A model generated the notes under the pieces. It did no database searches. It was not told the origin of the DNA and saw only the letters and a program-made list of their open reading frames with translations. From assembly GCF_029714325.1 (NCBI RefSeq), contig NZ_CP121666.1, positions 8,401,001 to 8,465,000 on the forward strand: a stretch of 64,000 nt of DNA, given 5' to 3'. The stretch comes from Bradyrhizobium sp. CB1717. Lineage in GTDB: Bacteria; Pseudomonadota; Alphaproteobacteria; Rhizobiales; Xanthobacteraceae. A program made the position numbers and the translations under genes. The number at the start of each line of letters is the position of its first letter. The first letter of the stretch is position 1. This document shows, in pieces, positions 17,190 to 25,004 of this stretch.

Positions 17190-18221
17190 ATGATACCGGC
17201 CATGCCGTCTGGCACCTCGCCCCGCTCCCCCATGGACATCGAATACACCAAACTATCCTCGCCCAGCGTCTTCCTGGTGCGGATGCTGGTCTTCCTGGTG
17301 CTCTGCACCCTCGTCGGCGTGGTGCTCTACAAGCAGATCATCCTGGCCTTCTTCGCCAATCCCGGGCTCAACGCCCTGATCGGCGGCGTCCTGTTCATCG
17401 GCATCATCCTGGCCTTCCGCCAGGTGATCCGGCTCTACCCTGAGGTGTCCTGGGTCAACAATTTCCGCATCGCCGATCCCGGCCTTGCGCCCGCCCGGCA
17501 CCCAAAACTGCTGGCGCCGATGGCGATGATCCTGGGCGGCGAGCGCACCGGGCGGATGACCATCACCCAGACCACCATGCGGCACCTGCTCGATTCGATC
17601 GCGACTCGCCTCGACGAGGCCCGCGACATCTCCCGCTACATGACCGGCCTGCTCGTCTTCCTCGGCCTGCTGGGCACCTTCTGGGGCCTGATCGAGACGG
17701 TCGGCTCGGTCGGCAAGGTGATCGACGGCCTCAAGGTCGGCGGCGATTCCGGGGCGCTGTTCGACACGCTGAAGGAGGGCCTCGCCGCCCCGCTCGGCGG
17801 CATGGGCATCTCGTTCTCGAGCTCCCTGTTCGGCCTCGCCGGCTCGCTGATCCTCGGCTTCCTCGATCTGCAATCGAGCCAGGCGCAGAACCGCTTCTAC
17901 ACCGACCTCGAGGACTGGCTCGCCACCACCGTGCGCGAATATGGCCGCGGCGAGGTGCCTGTCGCCGCCGCCGGCGGCGGGGTTGCCAGCGGCGAGCTTC
18001 AGGCCGCGGTCGAGCGACTGCGCTCCGTGCTCGAGGAAGGCAGCGCCAGCCGCGGCACCACGGCCGCGATGGCGAGCCTTGCCGAAGCGATCCAGGCGCT
18101 GGTCTCGCACATGCGCACCGAGCAGCAGATGATCCGCGAATGGGCCGACGGCCAGGGCGAGCAGAACCGCGAGATCCGGCGCCTGCTGGAGCGCCTCGCG
18201 CGCCAGCCCGAGAAGGGTTAG
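17190..18221 (+). CDS. MotA/TolQ/ExbB-family proton channel protein
   Basis: This is a 343-residue inner-membrane protein of the ion-driven motor family. Two N-terminal helices (VFLVRMLVFLVLCTLVGVV and NALIGGVLFIGIILAF) are followed by the conserved MotA_ExbB pair: GLLVFLGLLGTFWGLIETV and PLGGMGISFSSSLFGLAGSL. The C-terminus, about residues 265-340, is helical and charged. The OmpA-like partner starts 4 bases after its stop. An alternative start at MDIEYTKLSS (17232) is possible. Together the two proteins look like a stator that converts proton flow into work on peptidoglycan. The exact process is unknown. Confidence 0.88.
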   Translation: MIPAMPSGTSPRSPMDIEYTKLSSPSVFLVRMLVFLVLCTLVGVVLYKQIILAFFANPGLNALIGGVLFIGIILAFRQVIRLYPEVSWVNNFRIADPGLAPARHPKLLAPMAMILGGERTGRMTITQTTMRHLLDSIATRLDEARDISRYMTGLLVFLGLLGTFWGLIETVGSVGKVIDGLKVGGDSGALFDTLKEGLAAPLGGMGISFSSSLFGLAGSLILGFLDLQSSQAQNRFYTDLEDWLATTVREYGRGEVPVAAAGGGVASGELQAAVERLRSVLEEGSASRGTTAAMASLAEAIQALVSHMRTEQQMIREWADGQGEQNREIRRLLERLARQPEKG

Positions 18222-18225
18222 CAAC

Positions 18226-19254
18226 ATGGCTCTAGCCCGCGGCCGCCGCAGCGAAGGCGCCTTCAACTACTGGCCCGGCTTCGTCGACGCGCTGTCGACG
18301 CTGGTGCTGTCGATCGTGTTCCTGCTGTCGGTGTTCCTGGTGGTGCAGTTCTTCCTGTCGCAGGAGGTCACCGGCAAGGACAAGGCGCTGGAGCAGCTCA
18401 ACGCCAAGATCGCCCAGCTCAACGAGCTCTTGTCGCTGGAGAAGCTCGGCAAGCTCACGCTCGACGACCAGGTCTCGCAGCTGAGGGCCGGCCTGGCCTC
18501 GGCCGAGTCCGAGCGCGACCGCATCAAGGGCCTCTATGAGGGCCTCGCTGCCGCCGGCAGCGACGCGCAGGGCAAGAGCACCGAGCTCGGCAAAGCGCTG
18601 GACTCCGAGAAGGCGGTCTCGGCGCGGGCCCTGGCGCAGATCGAGGTGCTGAACCAGCAGATCAGCGCGCTGCGCCGGCAATTGGCGGCGCTGGAGGAGG
18701 CGCTCGATGCATCCGAGAAGCGCGACAAGGAATCGCAGAACCGGATCGCCGATCTCGGCTCGCGCCTGAATGTGGCGCTGGCGCAGCGCGTGCAGGAATT
18801 GTCGCGCTACCGCTCGGAATTCTTCGGCCGCCTGCGCGCCATCCTCGGCAACCGTCCCGACATTCGCGTCGTCGGTGACCGCTTCGTGTTCCAGTCCGAA
18901 GTGTTCTTCGACACCGGCCAGGCGGTGCTTCTGCCCGAGGGCCGCGCCGAGCTGGACACCCTGGCAGCCGCGCTGATCGAGCTCGACAAGAAGATCCCGA
19001 GCGATATCCCGTGGGTGCTGCGCGTCGACGGCCATACCGACGTGCGTCCCGTCAGTGGCGCGAACTTCAAGTCGAACTGGGACCTGTCAGCCGCTCGTTC
19101 GATTTCGGTGGTGCAATACCTGATCTCGCTCGGCGTGCCCGCCCAGCGCCTCGTCGCCGCCGGCTTCGGTGAATTCCAGCCGCTCGACACCGGCAACACG
19201 GAGGAAGCCTTCAAGCGCAACCGCCGCATCGAGCTGAAGCTGACGGAGCGGTAG
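18226..19254 (+). CDS. OmpA/MotB-like peptidoglycan-binding protein with coiled-coil stalk
   Basis: This 342-residue protein is the partner of the upstream channel. A single N-terminal helix carries an acidic residue just like MotB (WPGFVDALSTLVLSIVF, Asp20). About 150 residues of heptad-like coiled coil follow (rich in LEQLNAKIAQLNE and LRRQLAALEEAL patterns). The C-terminal OmpA domain starts near residue 225, with DGHTDVRPV and RNRRIELKL for peptidoglycan binding. The long coiled coil between membrane and wall domain is unusual compared with MotB or TolR. The GNAT gene begins on the last base of its stop codon. Confidence 0.88.
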   Translation: MALARGRRSEGAFNYWPGFVDALSTLVLSIVFLLSVFLVVQFFLSQEVTGKDKALEQLNAKIAQLNELLSLEKLGKLTLDDQVSQLRAGLASAESERDRIKGLYEGLAAAGSDAQGKSTELGKALDSEKAVSARALAQIEVLNQQISALRRQLAALEEALDASEKRDKESQNRIADLGSRLNVALAQRVQELSRYRSEFFGRLRAILGNRPDIRVVGDRFVFQSEVFFDTGQAVLLPEGRAELDTLAAALIELDKKIPSDIPWVLRVDGHTDVRPVSGANFKSNWDLSAARSISVVQYLISLGVPAQRLVAAGFGEFQPLDTGNTEEAFKRNRRIELKLTER

Positions 19255-19703
19255 TGAGCGGCGCCATCCACCTCCGCCCCTACCGCCCCGAGGACGAGGC
19301 AGCCTCGATCGACCTCTGGCATCGCACCTGGCAGCAGGCCTATCCGCAGATCGATTTTGCCGCGCGGCTGGAATGGTGGCGCGAGCGCTGGCGCAAGGAT
19401 CTGGTGCCGAAGGCCTCGATCGTCGTTGCGGAACAAGACGGCGTGCTGACCGGCTTCGTCACCATCGACGACGAAGGCTATCTCGACCAGCTCGTGGTCG
19501 ATCCCGCGCATTGGGGCTCGGATGCGGCACGGCTGCTGGTGGACGAGGCCAAGCGCCTGTCGCCCGTAGGCGTCACGCTGCTCGTCAACAAGGACAATGC
19601 CCGCGCCATCCGCTTCTACGAGCGCAACGGCTTTGCCCATGCCGGAGACGATGTGAACCCGACCTCGGGCCGGCCGGTGCTGAAGATGGTATGGCGGGCG
19701 TGA
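19254..19703 (+). CDS. GNAT-family N-acetyltransferase
   Basis: This is a 149-residue acetyl-CoA-dependent transferase with a GTG start that overlaps the previous stop by one base. The layout fits GNAT: an N-terminal RPYRPEDEAASIDLWHRTW, a central VAEQDGVLTGFVTIDDEGYLDQLVV (strands 2-4), a somewhat degenerate acetyl-CoA loop (HWGSDAARLLVDEAKRL), and NKDNARAIRFYERNGF near the C-terminus. It probably shares a transcript with the two motor-like genes. Its substrate is unknown. Confidence 0.88.
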   Translation: MSGAIHLRPYRPEDEAASIDLWHRTWQQAYPQIDFAARLEWWRERWRKDLVPKASIVVAEQDGVLTGFVTIDDEGYLDQLVVDPAHWGSDAARLLVDEAKRLSPVGVTLLVNKDNARAIRFYERNGFAHAGDDVNPTSGRPVLKMVWRA

Positions 19704-19776
19704 GGCCTGTCACGGTTGGATCCCGCGGCGCCGGTTATTCGTTGTCTCAGGCACGACAAGCCGATGGAGGCGATCG

Positions 19777-19992
19777 ATGAAGCTGAACGAGCTGGCCAAG
19801 GGGTCCTCGGTGATGCTGGGCGTCATCGTCGCCGGATACCTGTCGACGATCTATGTCGACCAGCGCTTTGCGACATCAAGCGCCCCTGCGCAGACGAACG
19901 GCGCAGGCCCGCCGGCCTGCGTGGACGCAGATGGAAGCTGGAAGAACTGGCCGTGGCCGAACGTGCCGGCGCTGTCGCCGAAGTGCCGGTAA
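19777..19992 (+). CDS. Small membrane-anchored protein of unknown function (71 aa)
   Basis: I do not recognise this family. The ATG follows a strong ribosome-binding site (GGAGG, about 8 bases upstream). The protein has one N-terminal hydrophobic segment (SSVMLGVIVAGYLSTIYV), a short Ala/Ser/Pro linker, and a Trp/Pro-rich tail (WKNWPWPNVPALSPKCR). Two Cys residues in the tail could form a periplasmic disulfide. It lies 73 bases after the GNAT gene and before a repeat. Base usage matches its neighbours. Confidence 0.6.
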   Translation: MKLNELAKGSSVMLGVIVAGYLSTIYVDQRFATSSAPAQTNGAGPPACVDADGSWKNWPWPNVPALSPKCR

Positions 19993-20012
19993 GGTGCGAA
20001 GTTCCCTCTACA

Positions 20013-20092
20013 CGTCATTGCGAGCGTAGCGAAGCAATCCAGAGTCTTTCCGTAGAAGCGGTCTGGATTGCTTCGCTGCGCTCGCAATGACG
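20013..20092. repeat. Palindromic repeat family R1 (copy 1)
   Basis: CGTCATTGCGAGCG at the left edge pairs with CGCTCGCAATGACG at the right edge, and inner arms GAAGCAATCCAGA and TCTGGATTGCTTC pair inside. Copies lie at 30585 and 38542. All are intergenic. Confidence 0.8.
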
Positions 20093-20128
20093 AAAAGTGC
20101 GGCAACGCCTCACGCCCCTCGCAGTGCC

Positions 20129-21979
20129 TCACGCCCCCTCGAACTGCAGCCTCGCGAGCCTCGCATAAAGCCCGTTCGCGGCGACGAGCTCGGCATGCGT
20201 GCCCTGCTCGACGATCTTGCCGTGGTCCATCACCAGGATGCGGTCGCAGGAGAGAACGGTGGCCAAACGATGCGCGATTACCAGCGTGGTGCGGTGGCGC
20301 ATCAATTCCTCCAGCGCGGTCTGCACCAGCGTCTCACTTTCGGCATCGAGCGCGGAGGTGGCTTCATCGAGCAGCAGCAGCGGCGCATCGCGCAAAATGG
20401 CGCGCGCGATCGCGATGCGCTGGCGCTGGCCGCCTGACAGCGTCACGCCGCGCTCGCCGAGCGGGGTGTCGAAACCTTCGGGCAGGCGGCGGATGAATTC
20501 GGCGGCGTGCGCCAGCTCGGCGGCGCGCTCGACCTCGGCGTCGGTCGCATCGGGCCGGCCGAAGCGGATGTTCTCGCGGGCACTCGCGGCGAACACGTTG
20601 GATTCCTGCGGCACCAGCGCGATGCGGGAGCGGAAGTCGCGGGGATCGGCTGACCTCACCGGCACGCCGTCGAGCGAGATCGCGCCATTGCGCGGATCGT
20701 AGAAGCGCAGCAGTAGATGGAAGATCGTGCTCTTGCCGGCGCCGGAGGGGCCGACGATCGCGACCTTCTCGCCGGGCCGCACGGTGAACGACACGGCGTC
20801 GAGCACATTGACGTCGGGACGCGCGGGATAGGCGAAGCTGACGCGGTCGAAGCCGACCTCGCCGCGCGGCGGCATCGGCAGTGCGCGCGGTGCAGCGGGC
20901 GCGGCGATCTCGGGCTGCACGTGCAAAATCTCGAACAGGCGCTCGGCGGCGCCCGAGGCAGCCGAGACCTCGCCCCAGACCTCGCTGAGCTGGCCGAGGC
21001 CGGCGGCGGCAAACGCGGCATAGAGGACGAACTGGCCGAGCCGGCCCGGCGTGATGGCTCCGGTGAGGACGTCATGCGAGCCGATCCAGAGGATCGCGAC
21101 CACGCTGGCGAACACGATGAAGATGATGATGGCGGTGAGCACGGCGCGGGCCTGGGTCGAGGTGCGCGCGGCTTCATAGGCCTGCTCCACCTCCCCGCCG
21201 AAACGCTTCTCGGCGAAGCCCTCGCTGGTATAGGCCTGCACGGTACGGATCGCGCCGACCAGCTCGCCGGCATAGGCGGAGGCATCGGCGAGCGTGTCCT
21301 GGGCGTTGCGCGAGAGCCGGCGCACCCAGCGCCCGAAGGCGACCAGCGGCAGCACGATCAAGGGTATCGCCAGCAGCACGAAGCCCGACAGCTTCGGGCT
21401 GGTGATCACCATCATCGCGGCGGCGCCCAAGAACATCATCAGGTTGCGCAGCGCGATCGACACGGAGGCACCGACGGCGGACTTGATCTGGGTGGTGTCG
21501 GCGGTGAGCCGCGAGATCAGCTCGCCGCTGCGCGCGGAATCGAAGAAGGAGGGCGACAGCGACAACAGATGCGCGAACACGTCTCGGCGCAGATCGGCGA
21601 CGATGCGCTCGCCGATCGTCATCACGAGGTAGTAGCGCGCCGCGCTCGCCAGCGCGAGCACGGCAACGACCGCGATCATCACCGAGAAGTAACTGTTGAT
21701 CAGCTCGATGCCCTCGGGCGTCAGGCCGAAATCGATCATCCGGCGCACCGCGACCGGCACCAGCAGCGTGGTCAGTGCCGCGATCGTGAGCGCGACAAAG
21801 GCGAGCGCGGCGCGCCCGCGATAGCGGCTCACATAGGGCGCGAGCGCCAGCAGCGGCCGCAGCTTCGGGCGCCCCTTGGCGGGCTGCTCGATCAGCTCGG
21901 CCTCGATCGACGGGGTGTCTGCCGGCGCGGTGTCGCGCCCGTCGCGGTACTGGTCGTCAAGCCGTTCCACAGCGCTCAT
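20129..21979 (-). CDS. ABC transporter, fused permease and ATP-binding (MsbA/ABCB-like exporter)
   Basis: This is a 616-residue half-transporter that probably works as a homodimer in the inner membrane to export a lipid or drug. The N-terminal six-helix domain spans about residues 45-330. The nucleotide-binding domain has Walker [10 protein letters not shown], signature [14 protein letters not shown], Walker [16 protein letters not shown] and the H-loop in [10 protein letters not shown]. It is a single gene, separated from rpmE by a 200-base divergent spacer and flanked downstream by an R1 repeat. The substrate cannot be told from sequence. Confidence 0.94.
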   Translation of the reverse strand: MSAVERLDDQYRDGRDTAPADTPSIEAELIEQPAKGRPKLRPLLALAPYVSRYRGRAALAFVALTIAALTTLLVPVAVRRMIDFGLTPEGIELINSYFSVMIAVVAVLALASAARYYLVMTIGERIVADLRRDVFAHLLSLSPSFFDSARSGELISRLTADTTQIKSAVGASVSIALRNLMMFLGAAAMMVITSPKLSGFVLLAIPLIVLPLVAFGRWVRRLSRNAQDTLADASAYAGELVGAIRTVQAYTSEGFAEKRFGGEVEQAYEAARTSTQARAVLTAIIIFIVFASVVAILWIGSHDVLTGAITPGRLGQFVLYAAFAAAGLGQLSEVWGEVSAASGAAERLFEILHVQPEIAAPAAPRALPMPPRGEVGFDRVSFAYPARPDVNVLDAVSFTVRPGEKVAIVGPSGAGKSTIFHLLLRFYDPRNGAISLDGVPVRSADPRDFRSRIALVPQESNVFAASARENIRFGRPDATDAEVERAAELAHAAEFIRRLPEGFDTPLGERGVTLSGGQRQRIAIARAILRDAPLLLLDEATSALDAESETLVQTALEELMRHRTTLVIAHRLATVLSCDRILVMDHGKIVEQGTHAELVAANGLYARLARLQFEGA

Positions 21980-22088
21980 GAGATCGGACCCAAGGAGACA
22001 ATTCTCCCCACATAGGCCGGTGCAGGAGGAGTGGCAAATCCGGGATGTCCCTTAGGGGACGGCCCGGTTCTCCAGTCCCCACAATGGC

Positions 22089-22117
22089 TTGTTTTAAGGG
22101 GGCCTGTGGGGTATAGA
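22089..22117 (+). promoter_or_regulatory. Likely sigma-70 promoter of rpmE
   Basis: TTGTTT (22089-22094) and TATAGA (22112-22117) are separated by exactly 17 bases, predicting a leader of about 55 bases before the rpmE ATG. Confidence 0.5.
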
Positions 22118-22179
22118 GCCGCCCAAATCCGTCATCGATCATCACTCTAGCGATAGGCGCAGGGCGCCGAGGAATTGCC

Positions 22180-22407
22180 ATGAAAGCCGAAATTCACCCG
22201 AATTATCATACGATTACGGTCGTGATGACCGACGGTTCCGAGTACCAGACCCGCTCGACCTGGGGCAAGGAAGGCGACAAGCTGCACCTCGACATCGACC
22301 CGAAGTCGCACCCGGCCTGGACCGGCGGCTCCCAGCAGCTGATGGATCGCGGCGGCCGCGTCTCGCGCTTCCAGAAGAAGTTTTCGGGCTTTCTCAAAAA
22401 GGATTGA
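22180..22407 (+). CDS. rpmE: 50S ribosomal protein L31
   Basis: This is a 75-residue ribosomal large-subunit protein beginning [19 protein letters not shown], the family hallmark. It lacks the four zinc-binding cysteines of the C+ form, as is usual in alphaproteobacteria. The C-terminus is the typical basic tail ([13 protein letters not shown]). GAGGA lies upstream of the ATG, a good promoter lies about 65 bases further up, and a strong terminator lies 23 bases after the stop. It is therefore a single-gene transcription unit. Confidence 0.97.
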   Translation: MKAEIHPNYHTITVVMTDGSEYQTRSTWGKEGDKLHLDIDPKSHPAWTGGSQQLMDRGGRVSRFQKKFSGFLKKD

Positions 22408-22430
22408 TCCGGCCCGCAAGGCTGGAGACG

Positions 22431-22462
22431 AAAAACGCCCCCGGAGGACCGGGGGCGTTTTT
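22431..22462 (+). terminator. Rho-independent terminator of rpmE
   Basis: AAAACGCCCCC and GGGGGCGTTTT pair around a GGAGGACC loop, followed by TTG and TTTT. The A-run and T-run are symmetric, so it could work in both directions. Confidence 0.85.
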
Positions 22463-22498
22463 GTTTTGGGGACGGGTCGTCGCCAAGGCCGAGGACTC

Positions 22499-22597
22499 GT
22501 AGGGTGGGCAAAGCGGAGCGTGCCCACCCTACCGCAATTATGGTCCTCAAGAGAGAGATGGTGGGCACGGCGCTGCGCGCCTTCGCCCACCCTACGG
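22499..22597. repeat. Palindromic repeat family R2 (copy 1)
   Basis: CGTAGGGTGGGCAAAGCGG to CGCCCACCCTACGG, with inner GCCCACC and GGTGGGC halves. Similar elements lie at 28466 and 43869. It sits between the rpmE terminator and the 3' end of the RcdA-like gene. Confidence 0.8.
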
Positions 22598-22606
22598 CAC
22601 CTGTGA

Positions 22607-23116
22607 TTACCGCTCGAACGCGGCCTTCAGCGCGTTGAGGTGCGGCACCAGCGGGTTGCCGATGGCGACGTGTTCGGCCGGCGGGGTGTGGATCGAGGTG
22701 TCGAGGCGGCGGACGCGGATCTGCAGGCTCATCGAGCGATGGATCAGCTCCTGGAGCTGCGAGGGCAGCTTCTCGATGGTGTCGGCCGGGCCGGGATCGG
22801 CGGCGGTGAGCTTGACCTTGGTCTTCTCGCGGTTGGCCTGCATCAGCGTCATCTCGCCTTCCTTCACCGCGCGGTGCAGCAGCAGCCAGGAGGCGAGCTG
22901 CATCAGGCGGGTGGTGAGGCGCATGCTCTCGGTCGCGTAGGTGAGGCTGACGGCGCGGTCGAGCGCCTTGGCCTCGGTGCGGCCGGCGCCGTCGAGATAG
23001 GCGGCGGTCTCTTCGACCAGATCCATACCCTCACGGAACAGGGCGCCGAACGCCGCAGAATTGGTGAACCGCTCGCTGAGTTGAACGAGAGCACCTTCGA
23101 CTTGCAAACGTTCCAT
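22607..23116 (-). CDS. rcdA: DUF1465 / RcdA-like protein (regulator of CtrA degradation)
   Basis: This is a 169-residue cytosolic protein of the DUF1465 family, whose Caulobacter member RcdA is an adaptor that helps ClpXP degrade the cell-cycle regulator CtrA. Family features are visible: LSERFTNSAAFGALFREGMDLVEE near the N-terminus, TTRLMQLASWLLLHRAV in the middle, and the C-terminal helix ELIHRSMSLQIRVRRLD. Its all-helical predicted fold fits. An acting role in CtrA turnover is inferred from the family. It is a single gene; the upstream spacer holds a candidate sRNA transcribed on the same strand. Confidence 0.88.
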   Translation of the reverse strand: MERLQVEGALVQLSERFTNSAAFGALFREGMDLVEETAAYLDGAGRTEAKALDRAVSLTYATESMRLTTRLMQLASWLLLHRAVKEGEMTLMQANREKTKVKLTAADPGPADTIEKLPSQLQELIHRSMSLQIRVRRLDTSIHTPPAEHVAIGNPLVPHLNALKAAFER

Positions 23117-23287
23117 GGTTAACGCCCCTTACGCAACTGTTTACCGGTCCGGCTTTGGCGCCGGATTATGATGAACAAATCATTGCGCGGGCGAAGCGCG
23201 GAGTCCAGCGACAAGCGCGGATATGGTTTCCGCGGGTCATTCCTCAGAATTCAACCGGGGCTAGACGCAAAAAGTGGAAGGAGATTC

Positions 23288-23316
23288 AAAAAAAGAGCCG
23301 CCGGAGACCGGCGGCT
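23288..23316 (-). terminator. Strong intrinsic terminator on the minus strand
   Basis: AGCCGCCGG (minus strand), a 3-base loop and CCGGCGGCT are followed by CTTTTTTT. The nearest upstream protein gene on this strand (DUF1192) stops about 250 bases away, which favours a separate short transcript. Confidence 0.8.
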
Positions 23317-23384
23317 TTGAAAGTTGATAACAGGGAGGCGTCAAACAGAGTGGACAGGAGCCACTCGGTGTCCAAACGAGGACA
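23288..23384 (-). ncRNA. Candidate small RNA with three hairpins and intrinsic terminator
   Basis: This stretch lies in a 447-base gap without a convincing gene. Read on the minus strand, it has a 5-bp hairpin (23384-23369), a 6-bp hairpin GAGTGG/CCACTC (23366-23348) whose 7-base loop is CTCCTGT, and a perfect 9-bp GC-rich terminator stem (23316-23296) followed by seven Ts. A TTTACG box (23422-23417) and TTTATG (23398-23393), 18 bases apart, could be its promoter. The CUCCU loop is complementary to ribosome-binding sites, as in alphaproteobacterial trans-acting sRNAs. No expression evidence is available here. Confidence 0.5.
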
Positions 23385-23563
23385 GTTCCAGTCATAAACC
23401 CGAAAGCTTAATCGACCGTAAACGAGCTAATTTTTTGAGGGTTCGTTAGGCATGTCGGCCGCTGGCCGAGTGCAGTGCGGAACAAAACGCTCTCCGCGAG
23501 TCGTCCCGGCCGAGTGCGCAATTGCGCACTCGGCCGGGACGACAGCCGTTGGTGTGGCGGCGA

Positions 23564-23755
23564 CTACGACTTGAAGAAACTGTTGGCCGCATCGCGCGAG
23601 GCGCGCTTCCTGGTGGCGGCTTCTTCCAACCTGGCGATCTCGGTCTTCAGGAGAGCTACGCGCTCGGTCAGTTCCTCCACTGACAAGAGTGAGAGATCCT
23701 GTCCGATTTCGTGGGTGACCTTCTTGCGCGGGCGGTCGTCGTCTTCGATCGGCAT
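23564..23755 (-). CDS. DUF1192 family protein (63 aa)
   Basis: This is a small charged protein beginning MPIEDDDRPRKKVTHEIGQD, followed by LSLLSVEELTERVALLKTEIARLEEA, which predicts one coiled-coil helix. It ends RDAANSF. The pattern, including the acidic start and the SVEEL-x-xRI-like helix, matches DUF1192, a conserved alphaproteobacterial family of unknown function. AGGAGGAACGAC precedes the ATG at 23755. It is divergent from the quinone oxidoreductase gene. Confidence 0.85.
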   Translation of the reverse strand: MPIEDDDRPRKKVTHEIGQDLSLLSVEELTERVALLKTEIARLEEAATRKRASRDAANSFFKS

Positions 23756-23866
23756 GTCGTTCCTCCTGCGTTCGTGCCTGTCACACGGCTGAGGCGGTTG
23801 CCAGCTTGGGCCGCGCTGGCTAAGCAATGGCCTCGTTCCTCCCGCACCTTTGCTCAAGGACACATC

Positions 23867-24865
23867 ATGGACAAGCTGCCCGCGCAAATGACCGTGGTCG
23901 CCATCTCCACACCCGGCGGACCGGAGGTGCTGGTGCCGGAACAACGCAGCGTGCCGCAGCCCGGTCCTGACGAGATCCTGGTCAAGGTGATGGCTGCCGG
24001 CGTCAACCGCCCCGACGTGGCGCAGCGCTCCGGCGCCTACCCGCCGCCGCCCGGCGCCAGCGACCTGCCCGGCCTCGAGATCGCCGGCGAAGTGGTCGCG
24101 GTCGGCAGCAACGCCAAGCGGCACAAGATCGGCGACAAGGTGATGTCGCTGGTCGCCGGCGGCGGTTATGCGCAGTACTGCATCGCGCAGGATGCCCAGG
24201 CGATGAGCGTGCCGCCGGCGCTGTCGATCAAGGAAGCCGGTGCGCTGCCGGAAACCCTGATGACGGTCTGGCACAACGTGTTCGAGCGCGGCGGCCTGAA
24301 GGCCGGCGAGACGCTGCTGATCCACGGCGGCTCCTCCGGCATCGGCACCATGGCCATCCAGCTCGCGAAGGCGTTCGGCGCAAAAGTGTTCGTCACCGTG
24401 GGATCGCAGGACAAGGTCGACGCCTGCCTCAAGCTCGGTGCCGATCGCGCCATCAACTACAAGACGGAAGACTTCGTCACTGTCGTCAAGGAAGAGACCA
24501 ACAAGGCCGGCGTGAACCTGATCCTCGACATGGTCGCCGGCGATTATGTCGACCGCAACTATGATGCCGCCGCGGTCGAGGGCCGCATCGTCCAGATCGC
24601 GACCCTCAACGGCCCCAAGATCACCGCCAACATCGCCAAGGTGATGGTCAAGCGCCTGACCCATACCGGCTCGACGCTGCGCCCCCGTAGTAATGCGGAC
24701 AAGGCGGCGATGGTGGCCGCGATCGAACAGAAAGTGATGCCGCTTTTCCGCGAAGGCCGCGTCAAACCGCTGATGGACAGCACTTTCCCGCTGGAAAAGG
24801 CAGCCGACGCCCACCGGCGCATGGAGACGAGCGCACATATTGGCAAAATTGTGTTGGAGGTCTAG
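23867..24865 (+). CDS. NAD(P)H quinone oxidoreductase, zinc-independent MDR (PIG3-like)
   Basis: This is a 332-residue medium-chain dehydrogenase/reductase that likely reduces quinones with NADPH. The start MDKLPAQMTVVAIS is preferred over a longer in-frame ORF because it follows AAGGA. Features are PGGPEVL, an N-terminal GroES-like domain with GVNRPDVAQRSGAYPPPPGASDLPGLEIAGEV, and the Rossmann motif HGGSSGIGTMAIQLA. The zinc ligands of alcohol dehydrogenases are absent. It is a single gene 139 bases before the EAL-domain gene. The physiological substrate is not evident. Confidence 0.92.
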   Translation: MDKLPAQMTVVAISTPGGPEVLVPEQRSVPQPGPDEILVKVMAAGVNRPDVAQRSGAYPPPPGASDLPGLEIAGEVVAVGSNAKRHKIGDKVMSLVAGGGYAQYCIAQDAQAMSVPPALSIKEAGALPETLMTVWHNVFERGGLKAGETLLIHGGSSGIGTMAIQLAKAFGAKVFVTVGSQDKVDACLKLGADRAINYKTEDFVTVVKEETNKAGVNLILDMVAGDYVDRNYDAAAVEGRIVQIATLNGPKITANIAKVMVKRLTHTGSTLRPRSNADKAAMVAAIEQKVMPLFREGRVKPLMDSTFPLEKAADAHRRMETSAHIGKIVLEV

Positions 24866-25004
24866 GCCGCTGGCCCACAAGGCCAGCCGGAAACCCTTTG
24901 ATTTTCCTCGCTTTCGTGGCATCTATCGCGACGCACCGAACCAATTCTGTCCGGTGTGAAATCGCCTTCCACCGAAGAGTTGCGTCGAACGCGGAGAACT
25001 GGCC

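Noticed and set aside
17190..19254. Zorya anti-phage system
   Set aside because: Only ExbB-like and OmpA-like genes are present; the ZorA tail is too short and no helicase or nuclease partner is near.
23155..23397. 80-codon + strand frame (MAPDYDEQIIARAKRG...)
   Set aside because: No ribosome-binding site, odd basic composition, and it runs antisense through the terminator and sRNA hairpins.
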